Assembly (NCBI RefSeq): GCF_040436345.1
Contig: NC_133225.1
Coordinates: forward strand, 27,938,040 to 28,002,039
DNA: 64,000 nucleotides
Direction: 5' to 3'
Source of the DNA: Pagrus major
Lineage: Eukaryota > Chordata > Actinopteri > Spariformes > Sparidae
Shown: in pieces, positions 12,893-27,800 of the stretch
Layout of the letters: each line of letters opens with the position of its first letter
Numbering within the stretch: the first letter of the stretch is position 1
Position numbers and translations under genes: made by a program
The notes under the pieces: model-generated
What the model was told of the DNA's origin: nothing
Seen by the model: only the letters and a program-made list of their open reading frames with translations
Databases searched by the model: none

Positions 12893-15800
12893 CAGTTGCA
12901 AACCTTCTAAATTATTCTTGACTGAATCTGACAAATAAATGAAATAAAATCAAAGAAATTCAGGTGAGAAGCCATGTAACGCTGATACTTTCTGTTCCTG
13001 AGCAGAATTATTGAATTGGATAATTCTTTGCTCAGTTATGAATACCTGTGTTGAGTCTTTCTGCAACAGCTGGTTCACTGATGCATGTGTTTGTGTGGCC
13101 GGCCACACTCATGATGTAGCTCTCCCCACAGGTCAGCTGGTCGAAGGTGCAGTTGGAGGTGCCAGAGCTGCAGGTGGTGGTCATTCCTCTGCTGTCCACC
13201 GCTGACACCACCTGGGTCTGGTCTGGCCCCGAGTTTTCCCAGGTCACTGACGCCGTGTTTGTGCTGCACTGCAGATCCACCACCACGTTTTCTGGTTTAC
13301 AGGGGGCTGAGGATGAAAAGGTGGATAAATAAGACAGGTAGGGTGTAAGAATAATTCATAAATGATAAGGAAGGATGCAGAGATGTGAGTAAGAGTTTCA
13401 TTCACAGGAAAATATCCTTATTTTACCACAGTAACTTTAAAGGAAAAATTCACCCAAAAATGAAATGAAATCATTCATTATTTACTCACCCCCATGCTGA
13501 TGGAAAGTTAGGTGAGGGTTTCATTGTCCACAAAACATTTCTGTACAAACCAGCATTGTCACATTCTTCTAAACAACTGAAGTAGCTGGGGACTTGTTTT
13601 AAAATGAAAAAAAAAAAATGAAAAAAAAAACATGAAATGGCTCTATACAGCTAGTCCAGTGTAATCCAAGTCTCTGGCCCAGAGATCCCAAATTGATTAG
13701 CTTTTAAATTATCTTAAAGCTAAAGTTTTTAGCACTTTTAGCATGTCAATGGTCTAGATAACATCTTTATGAATGTTTCCATTTGGGATCTCAGGGCTTC
13801 TGGAGACTTGGATTACGCAGGATGAGCTGTTTGGAGCCATTTTTTGTTTTTTTTTGTTTTTTTTAATTTTAAAACAAGTCCCCAGATTCTTCAGTTGTTT
13901 AGGAGAATGCTGCCACATTGCTTTTCTGTGATGCTCCAGAAATGTTCTGTGGACTACTCCATCGTCATGGGAGTGAGAAGATAATGACTGAATTTTCATT
14001 TTTGTGTGAAGTGTTCCTTTAATACCTGTGTCTATTTCTTGGGGCACGGCTCCAACTAGGGGACATTTGCACACACAGCAGTAGCTCCACGTCACTTCAG
14101 TAACTATTCAATTTAATAATATACTGCAAGAAAAAAAATGAACTTTTGCTACCTGAGTGCATCTTGTAATCGGAGCCGTCGATGGTGCCACAGTCAACCG
14201 ATGATGTAGTGACCACGATGCTGTAGCTGAGGCCACATTTTAAGTTCTGGATGGCGCAGTCTGTGGTCATGGTGTCACAAGTTGCACGGCTCTCGTCACT
14301 GCCGATGGCCATCGCGGTGTAAGTGTCGAGGTCGCTGATGCTCGCCCTCCACTGCACCGCAAAGGTGTTGGCACTGCAGTTCAGCTCTGCCTTCACATTG
14401 TCAGGCAGACAGGAAGCTGCGGGAAGGAGCAAGAGAGGAATATGACTGATTGAGTCTTTCATTCATTGGTTTTGTGCTTCCAAACAAAAGCAGGTGTCAT
14501 TTACCTGAGTCAAAAGTCAAGGATGCTCCCGTGCTGCTGTTGCACGTCGCACTGGAAGCGATCACCACGGCTGTGTACTTGTGTCCACAGTCCAGTTTCA
14601 CTGAGCAGGTTGTTGTGTTGGAAGAACAGGAATCAACATGCCCATGGGTACCGTTCACTGTAGCTGTGTAGGAAATAGCGTGGACACTCGGCGCCCAGCT
14701 CAGCGTTCCTAAGTTGGTGCCACAGTCGGCTCTGGCAGTCAGGTTGGTTGGAGGACACGGAGCTGACATGAAAGAGATTCATGAACAACTTATTCTGGGA
14801 AATTCATCAAATTAACTGCATTTACAGATCAAACTGAGAGTGAAAATTATACAGGAGAAATTTTAGTTTTAGTTTTAGTTAGAGTCCATTTTTGTCAGCA
14901 GTATAGACACAAATAACAACTATATTGTCTTTCTATGTCATGGACAGTTGGGAGTTCAAATAAAGTTTAATGACAAACATATTTTTTGTAATTGTACATA
15001 CATACACTTGTACTAACCTATACTTTTATCTGCAAAAATAAAAAAAGATTTCACAAAAAGACTAATAATCTCTGCAGATCTATTATTAAATGATATAAAA
15101 GTAGGTTGAACACACCAGCACACAACCTCCATTCTCAGAAATAAATGATTCTCCCAGTTTTGTTAGTATCAGCATCTCTTGTTACAACAAAGAAAACATT
15201 TTGATTATAATGACAAATAAATTGTTAATAAAAAAATTTATGATTTGATAAAACCTGACCTCGTACTAAATAATAAAGAGACATATACATAGATATAATT
15301 CTATTTTGATGATGAATAAAAAAAATGACAAATATTCATTGTTCATAGTTTGCTGGCCCTCACTGTTTTCATCATTTAATGTATTCGGGTTAAGGGCTGT
15401 TGGTTGGATTAAAAAAGCACTTCGCATTATGATGGGCATTTTTTTCAATTATTACAGTGATAAAAAGTAACTAAGTACATCTACTCAAGTACTGTACTCT
15501 ACTGGATTTAAATATTGTACTTTTTACTCCACTACATATGTTTGATAGCTATAGTTACTAGTTGCACTGCAGATTTTAGATTTAACACAAAATATGAATC
15601 AACTAATAAATGAATGATATATCCTATTATAGGTTAAGCTACAGAGCAGTATACAGAGTAATACATAACTTCTTCCACGTCTGTATAATTTGACGTTTTA
15701 AAGACTAAATGATTGATCAAATATTAAAAAAATTATTAATATTCTTTTGATAAATCAAAAAAGAAAATAATCATTAGTTGCTGCTCCAGTCACCATATTA

Positions 15801-18800
15801 GAGAGATGGATGGTGATCCAGCTCTGCATTGATACTGTATATCCAGACATTAACCTGTTTCTGTTTGTGTTGGCTCGCTGAAGACACTGCTGCACTCGTC
15901 GTTACTGGCAGAGACTGTCAGCGTATACAACTCGCCACACTGCAGCCCGGTGAGCACATGGGATGTCTGGGATGTGGAGAAGTTGGCACTGGTCCCGTTA
16001 TCTTCTTGAGAGTGGATGAAGTAGTTAGCACCACTTTCTGGACTCGGGTCCCAGCTTACTGTGATGTCATTGTTCCTGCAAGTCGTCACCCCCGTCACAC
16101 TCATGGGTGGGCAGATAACTGAGAACAAGAGAGAGACATTCTCAAAGTGCTGTAAATGTAAATACATATTTTTGAAAACATTATGATAACACTTAAAAAT
16201 TAGAAGATTTGTGGTTGTTCAATTGTAGGACATTCACTGACCTGACTGGAAAGTGAAAGGCATGCTGGGCTCGCTGGTGCAGCCCCTCTCAATGGTGACC
16301 ACTGTAACGACCGCCGTCTCGCCACAGTGGAGGTCTGATAGGGAGCAGCCTGTTCCGTTGGAGCTGCAGGTATGGTTGTGATCATCCACGCCAGGATCTA
16401 CCGCTGTGGCCACATAGTGGTCTGCTTGTTGGGCAGCGTTCCAGGTCACATGGCCCACGTTACCAACACACTGCAGGGACACATGGACGTTGGTGGGAGG
16501 ACAGGGGCCTGACAGACAGAGGAGTGGAAGTTGAAGTGGAGTCAGCATGTGGGAAAAATCTTTGTATAAATCTTTTACTTTAACATGATGATGTAATAAT
16601 GTATAATATTTTTAAATATAATAATATCTGTTATTTTATTGAAGACAAACCCAATATTCATATCAAATCAAAGCCTTTAAACGTGCATTTTCCAGCTCCA
16701 CCTCACCTGCAATATAAGTATGTGGGTAGCTGTCGTAGCCCTTGCAGCGTTCAGAGAAGGGGGAGACCATGATTACGTAGATCTGGGCGCAGTGCATGTT
16801 GGGTAGGAGACAGCTTGTGTCGTTTGTGGTGCACTCTTTGACATCACCGTCTCTACCGTTCGCCGATACTTTGTAGGAAACTGCACCGGGACTGTGTTGC
16901 CAGCTCACCGCTGCCGTGTTATTGTCGCACACCAGCGATACACTGACATTCATGGGAGCACAGGGGGCTGATGGGAAAACAGATGGAGAAACACCATTGG
17001 GTCTTTATGTGAAAGAACTAATGTTCGCTTGCACCATATTACTTTCCCACTGAATGTCTTTTGTACATTATCAGTGGGAGCATCTCAGATTCAACCTGCT
17101 ATATCTGTCCGTACTTTCTTCTCTTCTTTCTGATGTAAATATACAAAAATCCAGTCTTATCCAGTGTAAAGGAGTAATGTATAATTCCCCTTGCAGGCCT
17201 GTTTCATTCATCAATAACTATGTGTGCCAGCTGTCTTGGGGATGGCTTGTACCACCATCGTGCTGGTCTGTAAATTGTGCTAATGACCTGAGATTGACTG
17301 GACAACTGCCGTCATTATCAGTCACTGAACACAACGCAGACTCGAACTGTTATACCAGCTGCTAATATTATAAAACATATAGTAAAATTTTACTTGATTG
17401 TAAGGTGTGCTTATTTTTTGCACATGCTGTCACTGCTTGTCCTCGCATCTCAAATGCTATATACCATTGCTAGCTTGAATCCTTCTGTTCTGCTGTCATT
17501 ATGATGTTATTTTGTCATTAATACACATAAGTTGCACGTACATTACCTGATGATGACTATGTTGTAGCCCTTCAGTTCACATGACTATAGACCAGAATTG
17601 TTGCTAGTTTTAGCTAATACCAATGACCAAAGGTGATTCATAGTCTATACACAGATAGTACACATATATTATCTACATAGTATTGACAATATATGTGTAC
17701 TATGTGTGACTTCTTACCCTGTAACAGTTGAAGTGTGAACTGTTTCATGTATTTTAATGATTCATTTGCATAATTGTATATCAGCTACAGATTAATCACA
17801 TTTATAATCACCAGTTTGGACTCACTTTACACTGAGGCCTACTTCCAGTCATACTAGAGGTTTTGCTTTCACCTACACTTTATGTTATAGTTGATTATTT
17901 TATTTTACAACTAATGCCACAGTATTGTACAAATATAAATGTAATATTATATTTTTTGACATTCAGTTTCTTACATCCAATTTTGTACAGACATCTGGGC
18001 CTATTAGCAGACTCTTGAAGCCTCTTTGATTTGGGTTCTTTATCACCATACCATCAAGTTCAGACTTTTCAAATCATTTTGCCCTTTGACTACATTAGGG
18101 CACATTGCAATGAAATTATTCTCAACTCTATTATACACAACGCAAGCAAGTTTTAACAATTTGATAAGTGGTCCCCTAGTTTGATAAGTCATATGGAAAT
18201 AAATGGAAAGCAAATGATGCCTGAAATGCATCAAAAAATCTAAAAGGCATTTGTGGCATTCAAAAAAGGTCCATAGTCCTCACTCTCTTACCTGTCTGTA
18301 TTTCTGTTACACCAGGGATGCTGCTGTTGCAGTGGTCAGCCACAGCTATCACTTCCACCTCGTACATGTGACCACAGAGCAGTGAGGGCATGGAGCAGTC
18401 GGTCTGGCTGGTGCTGCACGATGCCATGTGGTCTCCAGAACTGACCTGAGCGTAGAAACTCTTTCTTCCCAAAGTCTCGTCCCAGCTCAGGAAGACGATG
18501 CCAGTCTCACAGGAGTATGAATACTCAATGTTTGCAGGGGTACAGGGCGCTGGGTGAGAGAGGTGAACAGTCAATTCCTGAACATTTCATACATTGATTA
18601 TCCCCTCCACAACACACAGAAACACATATTTTAAAACATGAATGCAAAACAGGAAACACAAACAACATTGAAAAAACATGCTGTCTTGTGCATGCCACAG
18701 CCTTAACACAAAGATTGATGTATCACTTATGTCCTACCTGTGACAATCTGAAAAGTAGAGCTGGGTTTGCTCAAACACTGGACTCCTCGTGCAACAGCCT

Positions 18801-21800
18801 GGGCGGTGTAGGTGTGTCCACACTCCAGGTCATCAAGGACACAGCTGTTGTTGGTGGAGGAGCTGCAGGACGTCGAGTGTCCAAGGTTGGAGGTTGCGTT
18901 GACCATGACGCTCATGGCATCCTCGTCCTCAGCCCAGGTGACCATGGCGTGGTTGGAGACACAGTCCAGGGAGTGGTTCTGGATCATTGGAGCGCAGGGG
19001 GCTGGCGTGGGGATAGTCACACATTATTAATTTGTCTTTTTAGAGGAATCCTTTAGACACAACCAACAGTATGAAACCTCACACAAAAAAACAATGGTGC
19101 ATTCTTCAGAGCTTTGAAAGGTGCAATATGTCAGAATTGTAGTTTAAAACATTCAGATATTAACTAAAAATATAAGCTGAATGTACAGAAATAAAAGTTT
19201 TTATTATTATTATGTTTCAATCTTGGAGGAGTTTACGTTCAGCAATTAAAAATATGCACATGATTCCAGCATACTCCATCTGTTTAAATTGTCTTTGTAC
19301 TGTATTCAATTGAATACAGCTAGAAAGGAATTTGAAATTCATTGCATTTGGTTTTTATTTACATGGCGTCCACAAATTTGTGGTTGTACTTTTAAGACAA
19401 AACATTTGAGCCTTCCTCTACCAGAATCTTGTTTCTGGTAGTAAGGAGAAGGAGTTAAAATACCATTTTGATTTAGGATTAACTGAACAGGATAAAAAGT
19501 CATATATCCAACAAAGAAACAACATTCACTCATAACCTGAAGATGGATACTCAATTTTTCCTAAAATATTTGCACTTTAGCTTCCAAGTCAAACCAAAAA
19601 CAGTTTCTTAACTCTTGCTGTGTCATTACCTGTCGTAACATTGGTTGTGGCGTGTATGGAGCTGTTGCAGTGCCCGTCCCCTGCCAATACAGTCACAGTG
19701 TAGTCCTCCCCACACTGCAGCTGGGTCAGCTCACAGGACATGCCGGAGGAGATGCAGGAGTCCATGTGCCCGTTGGCCTCAGCAATGACTGTGTAATGAT
19801 TTGCTCCAGCGCTGGGCTCCCAAGTCACAGTCACAACACCAGAGGGGCAGTGCAGGGCAGCGGCTACATTTGTAGGGTCACAGGGTGCTGAAGAGGAGAG
19901 AGGAACAAGAGCATTATGGCTATATTTTTGGCATGATTTGATGAAAAGTATTATTTTTTTATTTTATGGAATTCAATCTGTGAATATATTTTGATAGTTC
20001 TGACTACAGCATCATTAAACTTTGTTTGCTGTACTTAATGTTTGCCATCTGATGAAGCAAAGTCATTGACAACACAGAAGTACATGAAAGATGTTAAATG
20101 CTTTTGTTTAAAATGCTTCCAGAAACTCAAACGTCCTCAACAGGAGGTCGAAAAATAGAGGAAAAAAAAAATTCTGTAGAAGGGCAGCAGAGACAAAAGA
20201 CAAAAAATATATATCCACTGTGCAATTTAATGATTTAAATGGTATTAAAAATACTGGTTGTTAATTTAAATAATTACAGTAAGACATTTACCAGTTCTGG
20301 CTGAGATCATCTCACTCTCAGAGCTGTTACACCTGTCGTTCATGGCCACCACACTGAACATATACGTCTGAGCGCACTGCAGGCCGGGGAAGAGGCAAGT
20401 CTGGTTAGCTGAAGGGCAGGAAGAAGAGAAACCTCCCGCTCCCTTCAGTGTGGTGACGTAGGACGCTGCCCCAGCAGTTTTATTCCAGGACGCCTGCAAC
20501 GTGTTAGTGGAGCACTCAACAACGCCTTCCACGTTCGCAGGAACACAAGGAACTGAGAAATGGTGTTGGTGGTAAAGAGGCACATGAGGAGGAAAGGAAG
20601 AAGCAGAGAAACATTTTACCATCATGTGAGATCATGTCTTCTACCTTCGTCTCATTTTCAGTTTTTACACATTAGGGCTGACAGACAAACTTACCAGAGT
20701 TAACAATTTCCGGCTCACTGCTGTTTCCTTCACATGTGCTGCTCATGGCTTTGACCGTCACAGTGTACTGCTGTCCACACTGTAAATTAGTCAGCATACA
20801 ACTTGACTTCTCTGTCATGCAGCGAAGTGCAGTTCCATCTGCAGCCAGGGCGGTGGTGCTGTAGTTTACAGGCATGGATCCAGGCTCCCAGCTGATGGTT
20901 AGGACGTTGGTGCTACAGTTCAGGGTGTTGATCACATTTTCAACAACACATGGGGCTGAAACAGAAGGCAAAGAGTGCCAGTCAGTGGTAGCATGATTAC
21001 AAATGTAAGAAAAGAGAACAATTTCTGAATTACTGTACATAAAATTGACCAACAAGGAGGATGAAGAGGTTAGAGACAAAAGTAAAAGGAAGATGTTGAA
21101 GTATTTGTAAGAAAGGGTTTAAGAAGAAAGTAAATATGCATGCTCACCAGTGGTTTCCATGACCGGCTCGCTATCAGGACTTTCACAGTCTCCATCGGAG
21201 GCTGACACAGTGAAGTTGTACTCCTTGCCACATTGCAGACCATTCAATTGACAACTGAGGTTCAGTCCTGCCTCACACATCACTGTGTGTCCATCTGTAC
21301 TCACAGCCTTGCCAGTGTAGGACACTGCATTGGGGCTGCTGTTCCAGGTTAACATGGCAGAGTTATGGGCACAGTTCACTGAGACATTGAGCTGAGAGGG
21401 CGGGCAGGGAGCTGCAGAGGAAGGACACATTACAGACGTATATGAGTTAGACTTTGAGAAAATGTACTTACTTTAAAGTTGAAAAAGACTGAGTGATCCT
21501 TGCCCGTTTTTACCTGTCTGTAGTATCTCCACAGAGCTCTGATTGCTGGTGCAGTTGTCGTCCATGGCAGTCACCCCGACACTGTAAACCTGGCTGCACA
21601 TCAGACCCTCCAACCTGCAAGACGTCTCACTGGAGGAGCACATTAAATGCTGGCCATCTTTATCCTTTGCAGCTGCTTTGTAGGACAGGGCGCCACGGCT
21701 CGCTTGCCAAGTCACTTCCACAAAACTCTGGCCACAGTTTCTCATCACCATCACATTAGTGGGCACACATGGTGCTGAGGGAGAGAAAACACCAGATCAG

Positions 21801-24800
21801 CTCAGTACATTTTGTCTGCAAATTAGAGTACTGTAAAGCACCACAACTGTTTACACATCTGTTTTCACTCTGCGATGAAGAACAGATGTTGATCTGATAT
21901 ATCAATGAAAAATCAAGTGTAAGGTATAAACACTAAATTTTACAAATAAAAAGGATAAAAACATTAACATTTCATTTCTTTATACTACATTTTTTAGGAT
22001 TGGTTTCATGCTTGACAGACACCTCATGTGTGTTAAAACACTGAACACGGCACTCTCTTACTTTGCGAGACAGGTAGCACTGACGGTTGGCTGACACAGG
22101 TGCCGTTGAAGGACATCACTTTCAGCATGTAATCAAGTCCACACTCCAGTGTGTTGACCTTCAGTGCAGGCTCTGAGGTGTTGTAGGTCATCGGCATGTC
22201 GCCGCTGTTTGAGATCACAGTTATGTAGCCTTCTGCGTTACTCGTCGCGTTCCAGCCGAGGGTCAGTACTTGCGACTGACAGTCTAAGTCGGCGTTCACT
22301 TTGGGCCCACAAGGAACTGGACAGAGAGAAGAGAGAAAGGTGAAGGCTGGAATTAAAGAAATGTGTTGACTATTATGGCTATTAGTTATGTAAAAAAACA
22401 CTATCGCAGACCTTCTACAGAGTCTAGATGCTAATGTACAAGCAATTAAGATGAGACCAGGATGACACTGTACAGATGCACATATTACACACCAGAAAAC
22501 AAGTGAAGCATAAAAACAGCTCTGCTATTGTGAGATCAGGTCAGGTGAATAAAGTTTGGCCTGAGGGTGCACCAGAGCCATGTTTGTAAAGGGTTGAACC
22601 TCTGGATGGGGGCCATTTTAGGATTTCTCAGACTTCCAGATTTAAATTTCATCAATAGAAAACGCACTTCATCAGCCTCTGTTGTGCTAAAACCTGCATT
22701 CATTGATTTTTGACACTTGAGGTCAGCACTACAGACTGTCAACACAACATCTGACATATCAATGTACAGAGGAGTTGACGGCTATGTTGACAGTCATGCT
22801 TCTGGCCACCTGACATTTTTTCACACTCCTTTAAGCCCTGATCCAACTTTTGAAGGGAATATCTGGCCCTTTAGCTTCTGAATGCATCACTATGTTCATC
22901 AGCTGGTTGCTAGCATTGTCGTCAAGCTGTTCAGTGCTGGGTGAGAAGCACACATTTGATGTAGCAGATATTTTTTTGTAAATAGATGCTGTTGAAAGTA
23001 AAGACCAAAACAGTCCAAAACAATAAGCTGAAAGACACTAAATCACAAAGTAGCGCTGGGGAGACAGTTTATTTGTTAATGTGGAGTAAATATAATGATT
23101 AGTACAGCTTAAAACTAAACTGTGATGTTTAAAACACATGATCGTATTTGTACCAGACTCGATGAAGATGGCCTCAGAGGGCAAGCTGGGGCACATGCCA
23201 TCGTGGTGGCAGACAGTGACAGTGTAGAGCTGGCCACACTTCAGGTTGGGCACCCTGCAGCTTGTGTTAGTGGAGCTGCAGCTAAGAAGTCCTTGTTTTT
23301 CATCCACCATGGTGGCCGTGTAGGAGTTCATTCCTGGCTGGCCATGCCACGAAACCAGAGCCTCATTGGCCGCACAGTCCAGGGAAGCAGTGATATGATC
23401 CGGTGGGCAAGCAGCTGAAATGAGACAAAGGGACAGTTAACTCAGCATTGGAAGATTCTGATTCCTGTGCTCTCTGTATTCAGTCTGATTTAACTGGCAA
23501 TTTACTCCAGATGTATGTAAATAATGGCAGTATATCCCTTTGAATTTACAGATTTTGAAATTTCCTTTACAGGAATTGAGTCAATCCAAGTTTGTTCTGT
23601 CGTTCTAGGTGAAGTTCTGGACCTGAAAACCTTATAACTGACTCAAAGCCTCCCTCAGATGGAGGTAAAGTTGTCAAACTACTTTATGATACCACATGTT
23701 TAAAATAATATAAACAAAATAAATTACATATCCGATAGTATTGAAAGTATCAAAGAAAAAAAAACAGATCAAAAATCAGATTTTCAATCCAAGACTGCAT
23801 GGATATTAACACTATTACAAATGTGTTGGTATGCACTAAGTGAAAGAGGTATCAAGTATCTGTTTTTTGTATCGAAGTTTAAAATCTTGCTGACCTATGC
23901 TGACAACCTTATTTGGACGATGCATCTCTCTTCTTGTCCCTTTGTCAATTCTAAAAGACACCCAATAAGAAAAACAAGCGGCCTCACGGTACCTGTCTCT
24001 ATGGCGACCATCTCGCTCTCAGTGCTGTTGCACATGAAGTTGGAGGCGATGACGTACGCCGTGTAGTTGGTGCTGCACGTCAAGCCCTCGATCTTACAGC
24101 TCAGATCCATGGAGGTGCATCTGTGAATGACGCCATTACTGTCCTTCGCCATGGCGACGTAGAAAATTGCAAAGACATTGCTCCAGGTCAGCGTGATGGC
24201 GTCAGCTCCACATTCCCTCACTGCTGATACGTTCTGAGGAGTGCAGGGGACTAGAAGAGAGGGGACGAATCAGAATGAGAATAAGTTCCACCTTTACCTT
24301 TATCACTTACTCACAGCCGTACCTGATTGTTGCCTTTATCTTTGATAAGAAATAAAACCAGGGCTGCAACTTAAGATTGGTTTCATCATTTATTCATCTG
24401 CTAATTTGTTTCTTTATTTTTGGATTACTCACTTGGTCTGTAAAAAATCTGGAGATAATGAAAAATACCTATTACAGTTTTAATATATCATAATACAAAA
24501 AAAGAAAAGAAAAGCAGAAAGTGTTTAAATTTGAGAAGCTAGGAACAGTTTGCTTTGAAAAAAAAAAAGACTTGATTATGAAAGAAAGGCTAACTAATTA
24601 CTAATTCTTATGGACTGTTTGGCAATTTTCACATTTTTTCTATCTCTGTAAGTGAACATAACATACTTTATTATTATTGGTAATAATAATCCTTTGCTGT
24701 TTATTACTGATATTTAGTATCCTGTGTGTATTAATTCCTAATGTCTTAACTGTAACTTTTACATACAAATGAAAGTATTATTTTCAAGTCATTGCCAAAC

Positions 24801-27800
24801 GAGCTCACACATTGCTGATTAAGCTGATAGCCTCCAGATACATCTCTTTTTGTTTTGCAGCAAACCAGAGTTTTTGCATGTTGCATCTGTGGAAATACCC
24901 TGCACTGGCACACCTGCAGCTGCATTCATCAAAATTCAGGAACTGAACAGGAGACCGCCCATTGTTAGGAGTTGCTACAGCAACTGTGTGGGGCTCATGG
25001 CACGTATACCTAATTAGCACAAGGGGGAGACAAAATTCCATACTCCAGCTTTAATTTCTTTGGATAGTCCTTTGGATTGCAATTTTGCTGTACATAGGGA
25101 TTTTACTGTGTAAAACACATACTTGCCACCTAAAATAAGATTATTCATGTCTACTTGGAGAGAAAACTAAAGTCAACTATTCTTCAGACTGGATTTGCAA
25201 GTAATCTTTTAACTTAAGTAAAACTTTAATGATAAAACTTAACATTAGAACTGTCATACAGAAAGATTACTTTATTCTTGTCTCTGTAGAAAACAGAATT
25301 AACAGAAGAATTACAGAAACTAGGCCTCTGACCTTTTATTAGGTTTCTAGGTGAAATTAATTATTGTACTGTACAGTAAATGTTTTAGTTATTTTATTTG
25401 AGTACGTCTGTGTTATGCCAAGGGGGGTCACTGTTCTGCATACTGATTACTTTAAGTAAAGGATCTTAATACTTCTACCACCATTATTAAACATCAAATG
25501 AACGGACACTAACCTTACTTACTAACTAACTAAGCTTTTCCTCACCTGTCTCAGCCACAGGCCCCAGTTTCCTCGGGCTGGCACATTCGTCATCAAAAGC
25601 TGTGATGTAAATGGTCAAGAACTCTCCACAAAGGACGCCCTCTATAGCACAGCTGTTGGACATTGAGCTGCAGGTGTAGTGGCTGTTGTTTCCCCTGTTG
25701 CCGTAGGCCTGAACGGTGTAGCGCAGAGCCCCCTCAGCAAGGTCCCACTTGCTGAGCAGAACGTCTGACCCGCAGGCAGCTGAGGTTTGCACATTCTGCG
25801 GAATACAGGGTGCTGGAGACAAGCAAATGAATCCAAGGATTATTTTTACTTCATTCTGAAAAATGTCTGTATTTGCAAATCATAAAAGACAATAACTGAA
25901 ATTTGCAAGAGAAAAGAGCTGAAATAATGTAGTTTTGTAATAAGACAGACATCAGACATGTCACTGTCAACGGTGATATACAGCAGCCAGAGTATCCACC
26001 AGAGGGCGCTCACATGAGAATGGGCAACTGTCTCAGAGCTCCTCACAGAGCAATCACTACAATTTAAATTGTGTTGCACAAAATTAATAGCAACAAATGA
26101 TATAAAGTAAATGACTATTCATGCTAAATAAAAAAAAGAGCAATTTTTCCTCTTAGATGGTTTTATTTGAATACTGTGGGAGATAAAATGATTGAATAAC
26201 TCATTAGAAAAAACTCAATCAAAACACAAGTTAAATTATGTAATGTTTTTGTTACACAAAAGTATGTGTTTATGTGTGTCTGCTGCTGTGGATGTCCTGC
26301 TGATAATGTTCGGTGGTCATACCTGTGCGAATGTCAACAGTAGAGCTGATCTCACTTCTGCACAGCCCTGTGATGGAGTAGACTGTGAAGAAATAGTGTC
26401 GCCCACACACTGTGTGTGTGAAAAAACAGGAGTTGTCTTCTGTCAGACACTCCTGGACCACTCCCTAGTTACAGAAAACCAGAAAAAAAACTCAAGATTT
26501 TGAGAAACATGCTTATTTCCTGTCTTGCCAACAGTTAGCAGAGAAGATCGTTACCACTCTATCGAGTGTATGCAAAATATGAAGCTACAGCTAGCATCTT
26601 AGCGCATGAACACCTAGTCTCTGTCCAAACAAAATCTGTCATGTTTGTTTAATCTGCACAAAAACGGAAGCGCAAAGCCAACAATATTCTGTCGGGAAGT
26701 CACAGCTACCAGCCAGGAAACTGGGAGTTTGGGTCGTTGTGTACATAAGTAATCCCCTCCAGTAACACAACTTGTTGTGTTTACACAGGTTTTGATTAGA
26801 CAAATAAAATATGTAAGGGATAATGCCCGATAAGTAAGGAACTCTGTTTTCCTGGCAACACCTGAGAGTTTGGCTAATAGCTGAAACAGTCAATACAATC
26901 CCATCAGGTTCTTGTAATGGAAACGTTGTTCACTTCTCCGGTAAATAGGACCAACCTTAGATACGGGAGATAAACTAGTCTGCTCAGGTGGCTCAGCTGT
27001 TAGGTGATAGCTAACGTTAAGATTCAAAGTCAAAAACATTGCATAAAGTCGACAAACAGGTTTACTCGCCTTTTTATGAGTTATCCATCACTTATTTGGA
27101 CATTTTAACCAGCGGACACTTAGGCTACACTTAGGTGATGAAAGAAACTGTACAATAATCAATGAGGAGACACAAATAAATGTTTTATCCTGTTTGAATT
27201 GTGTCATGAACTACACATATGGTGTTTGTGAAATAAAAAGATAACTTTTCCAAGTCAAGAAGGTCACAGTTTGTTGTAATTAAAGTAAAATATCATGCAG
27301 TTTTGTGTTGAAACCGCTCAGTGAACTACATCGTCTCACTCAACACACGTCACCAACACCAACATGGCCGCAAACTCGGCACAGAAAAGGTACTAAAAAA
27401 GATGAAAATCACAATAAATCTGATCATATTGACAACTGCAGTTATGTGAGAGGAGAGTTCTGTGAGCTGCTAATATGTAGGACCAGCTCTACAGTGTCTA
27501 ACTTACGAGTTTTAGTGACTGTCTGATATTTAATCAGTTTTATGACAAACCGACTTTCTCAAGTTGAAAAATGATCTTTTAAATTGGTAATTCAAGAGGG
27601 ATCAAGTACTGTAATTATTTGTCTCTCTCCATTGAAATTTTTATTTTCTAAAATAATGAGGAAAACCAGAAGGGGCGGGACTTCGGCACTCTATGAAACA
27701 TTTTAATAAGTGAGCTCTGGAGATGGTTCTAGGTGGAATTTATTTATTTTTTTCCAGTCTTTATGCTAAGCTAGGCTAACTGGCTGCAGGCTGCAGCTTC

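Noticed and set aside
14026..14123. A further spliced FN3 exon with acceptor ttcttgcag
   Set aside because: The intron from exon 24 would be under 30 nt and the phase-1 frame meets a stop at once, so it was called a remnant.
1116..14671. Plus-strand open frames opposite FN3 exons
   Set aside because: They are antisense shadows of the minus-strand domain exons, with no family match and no splice continuity.
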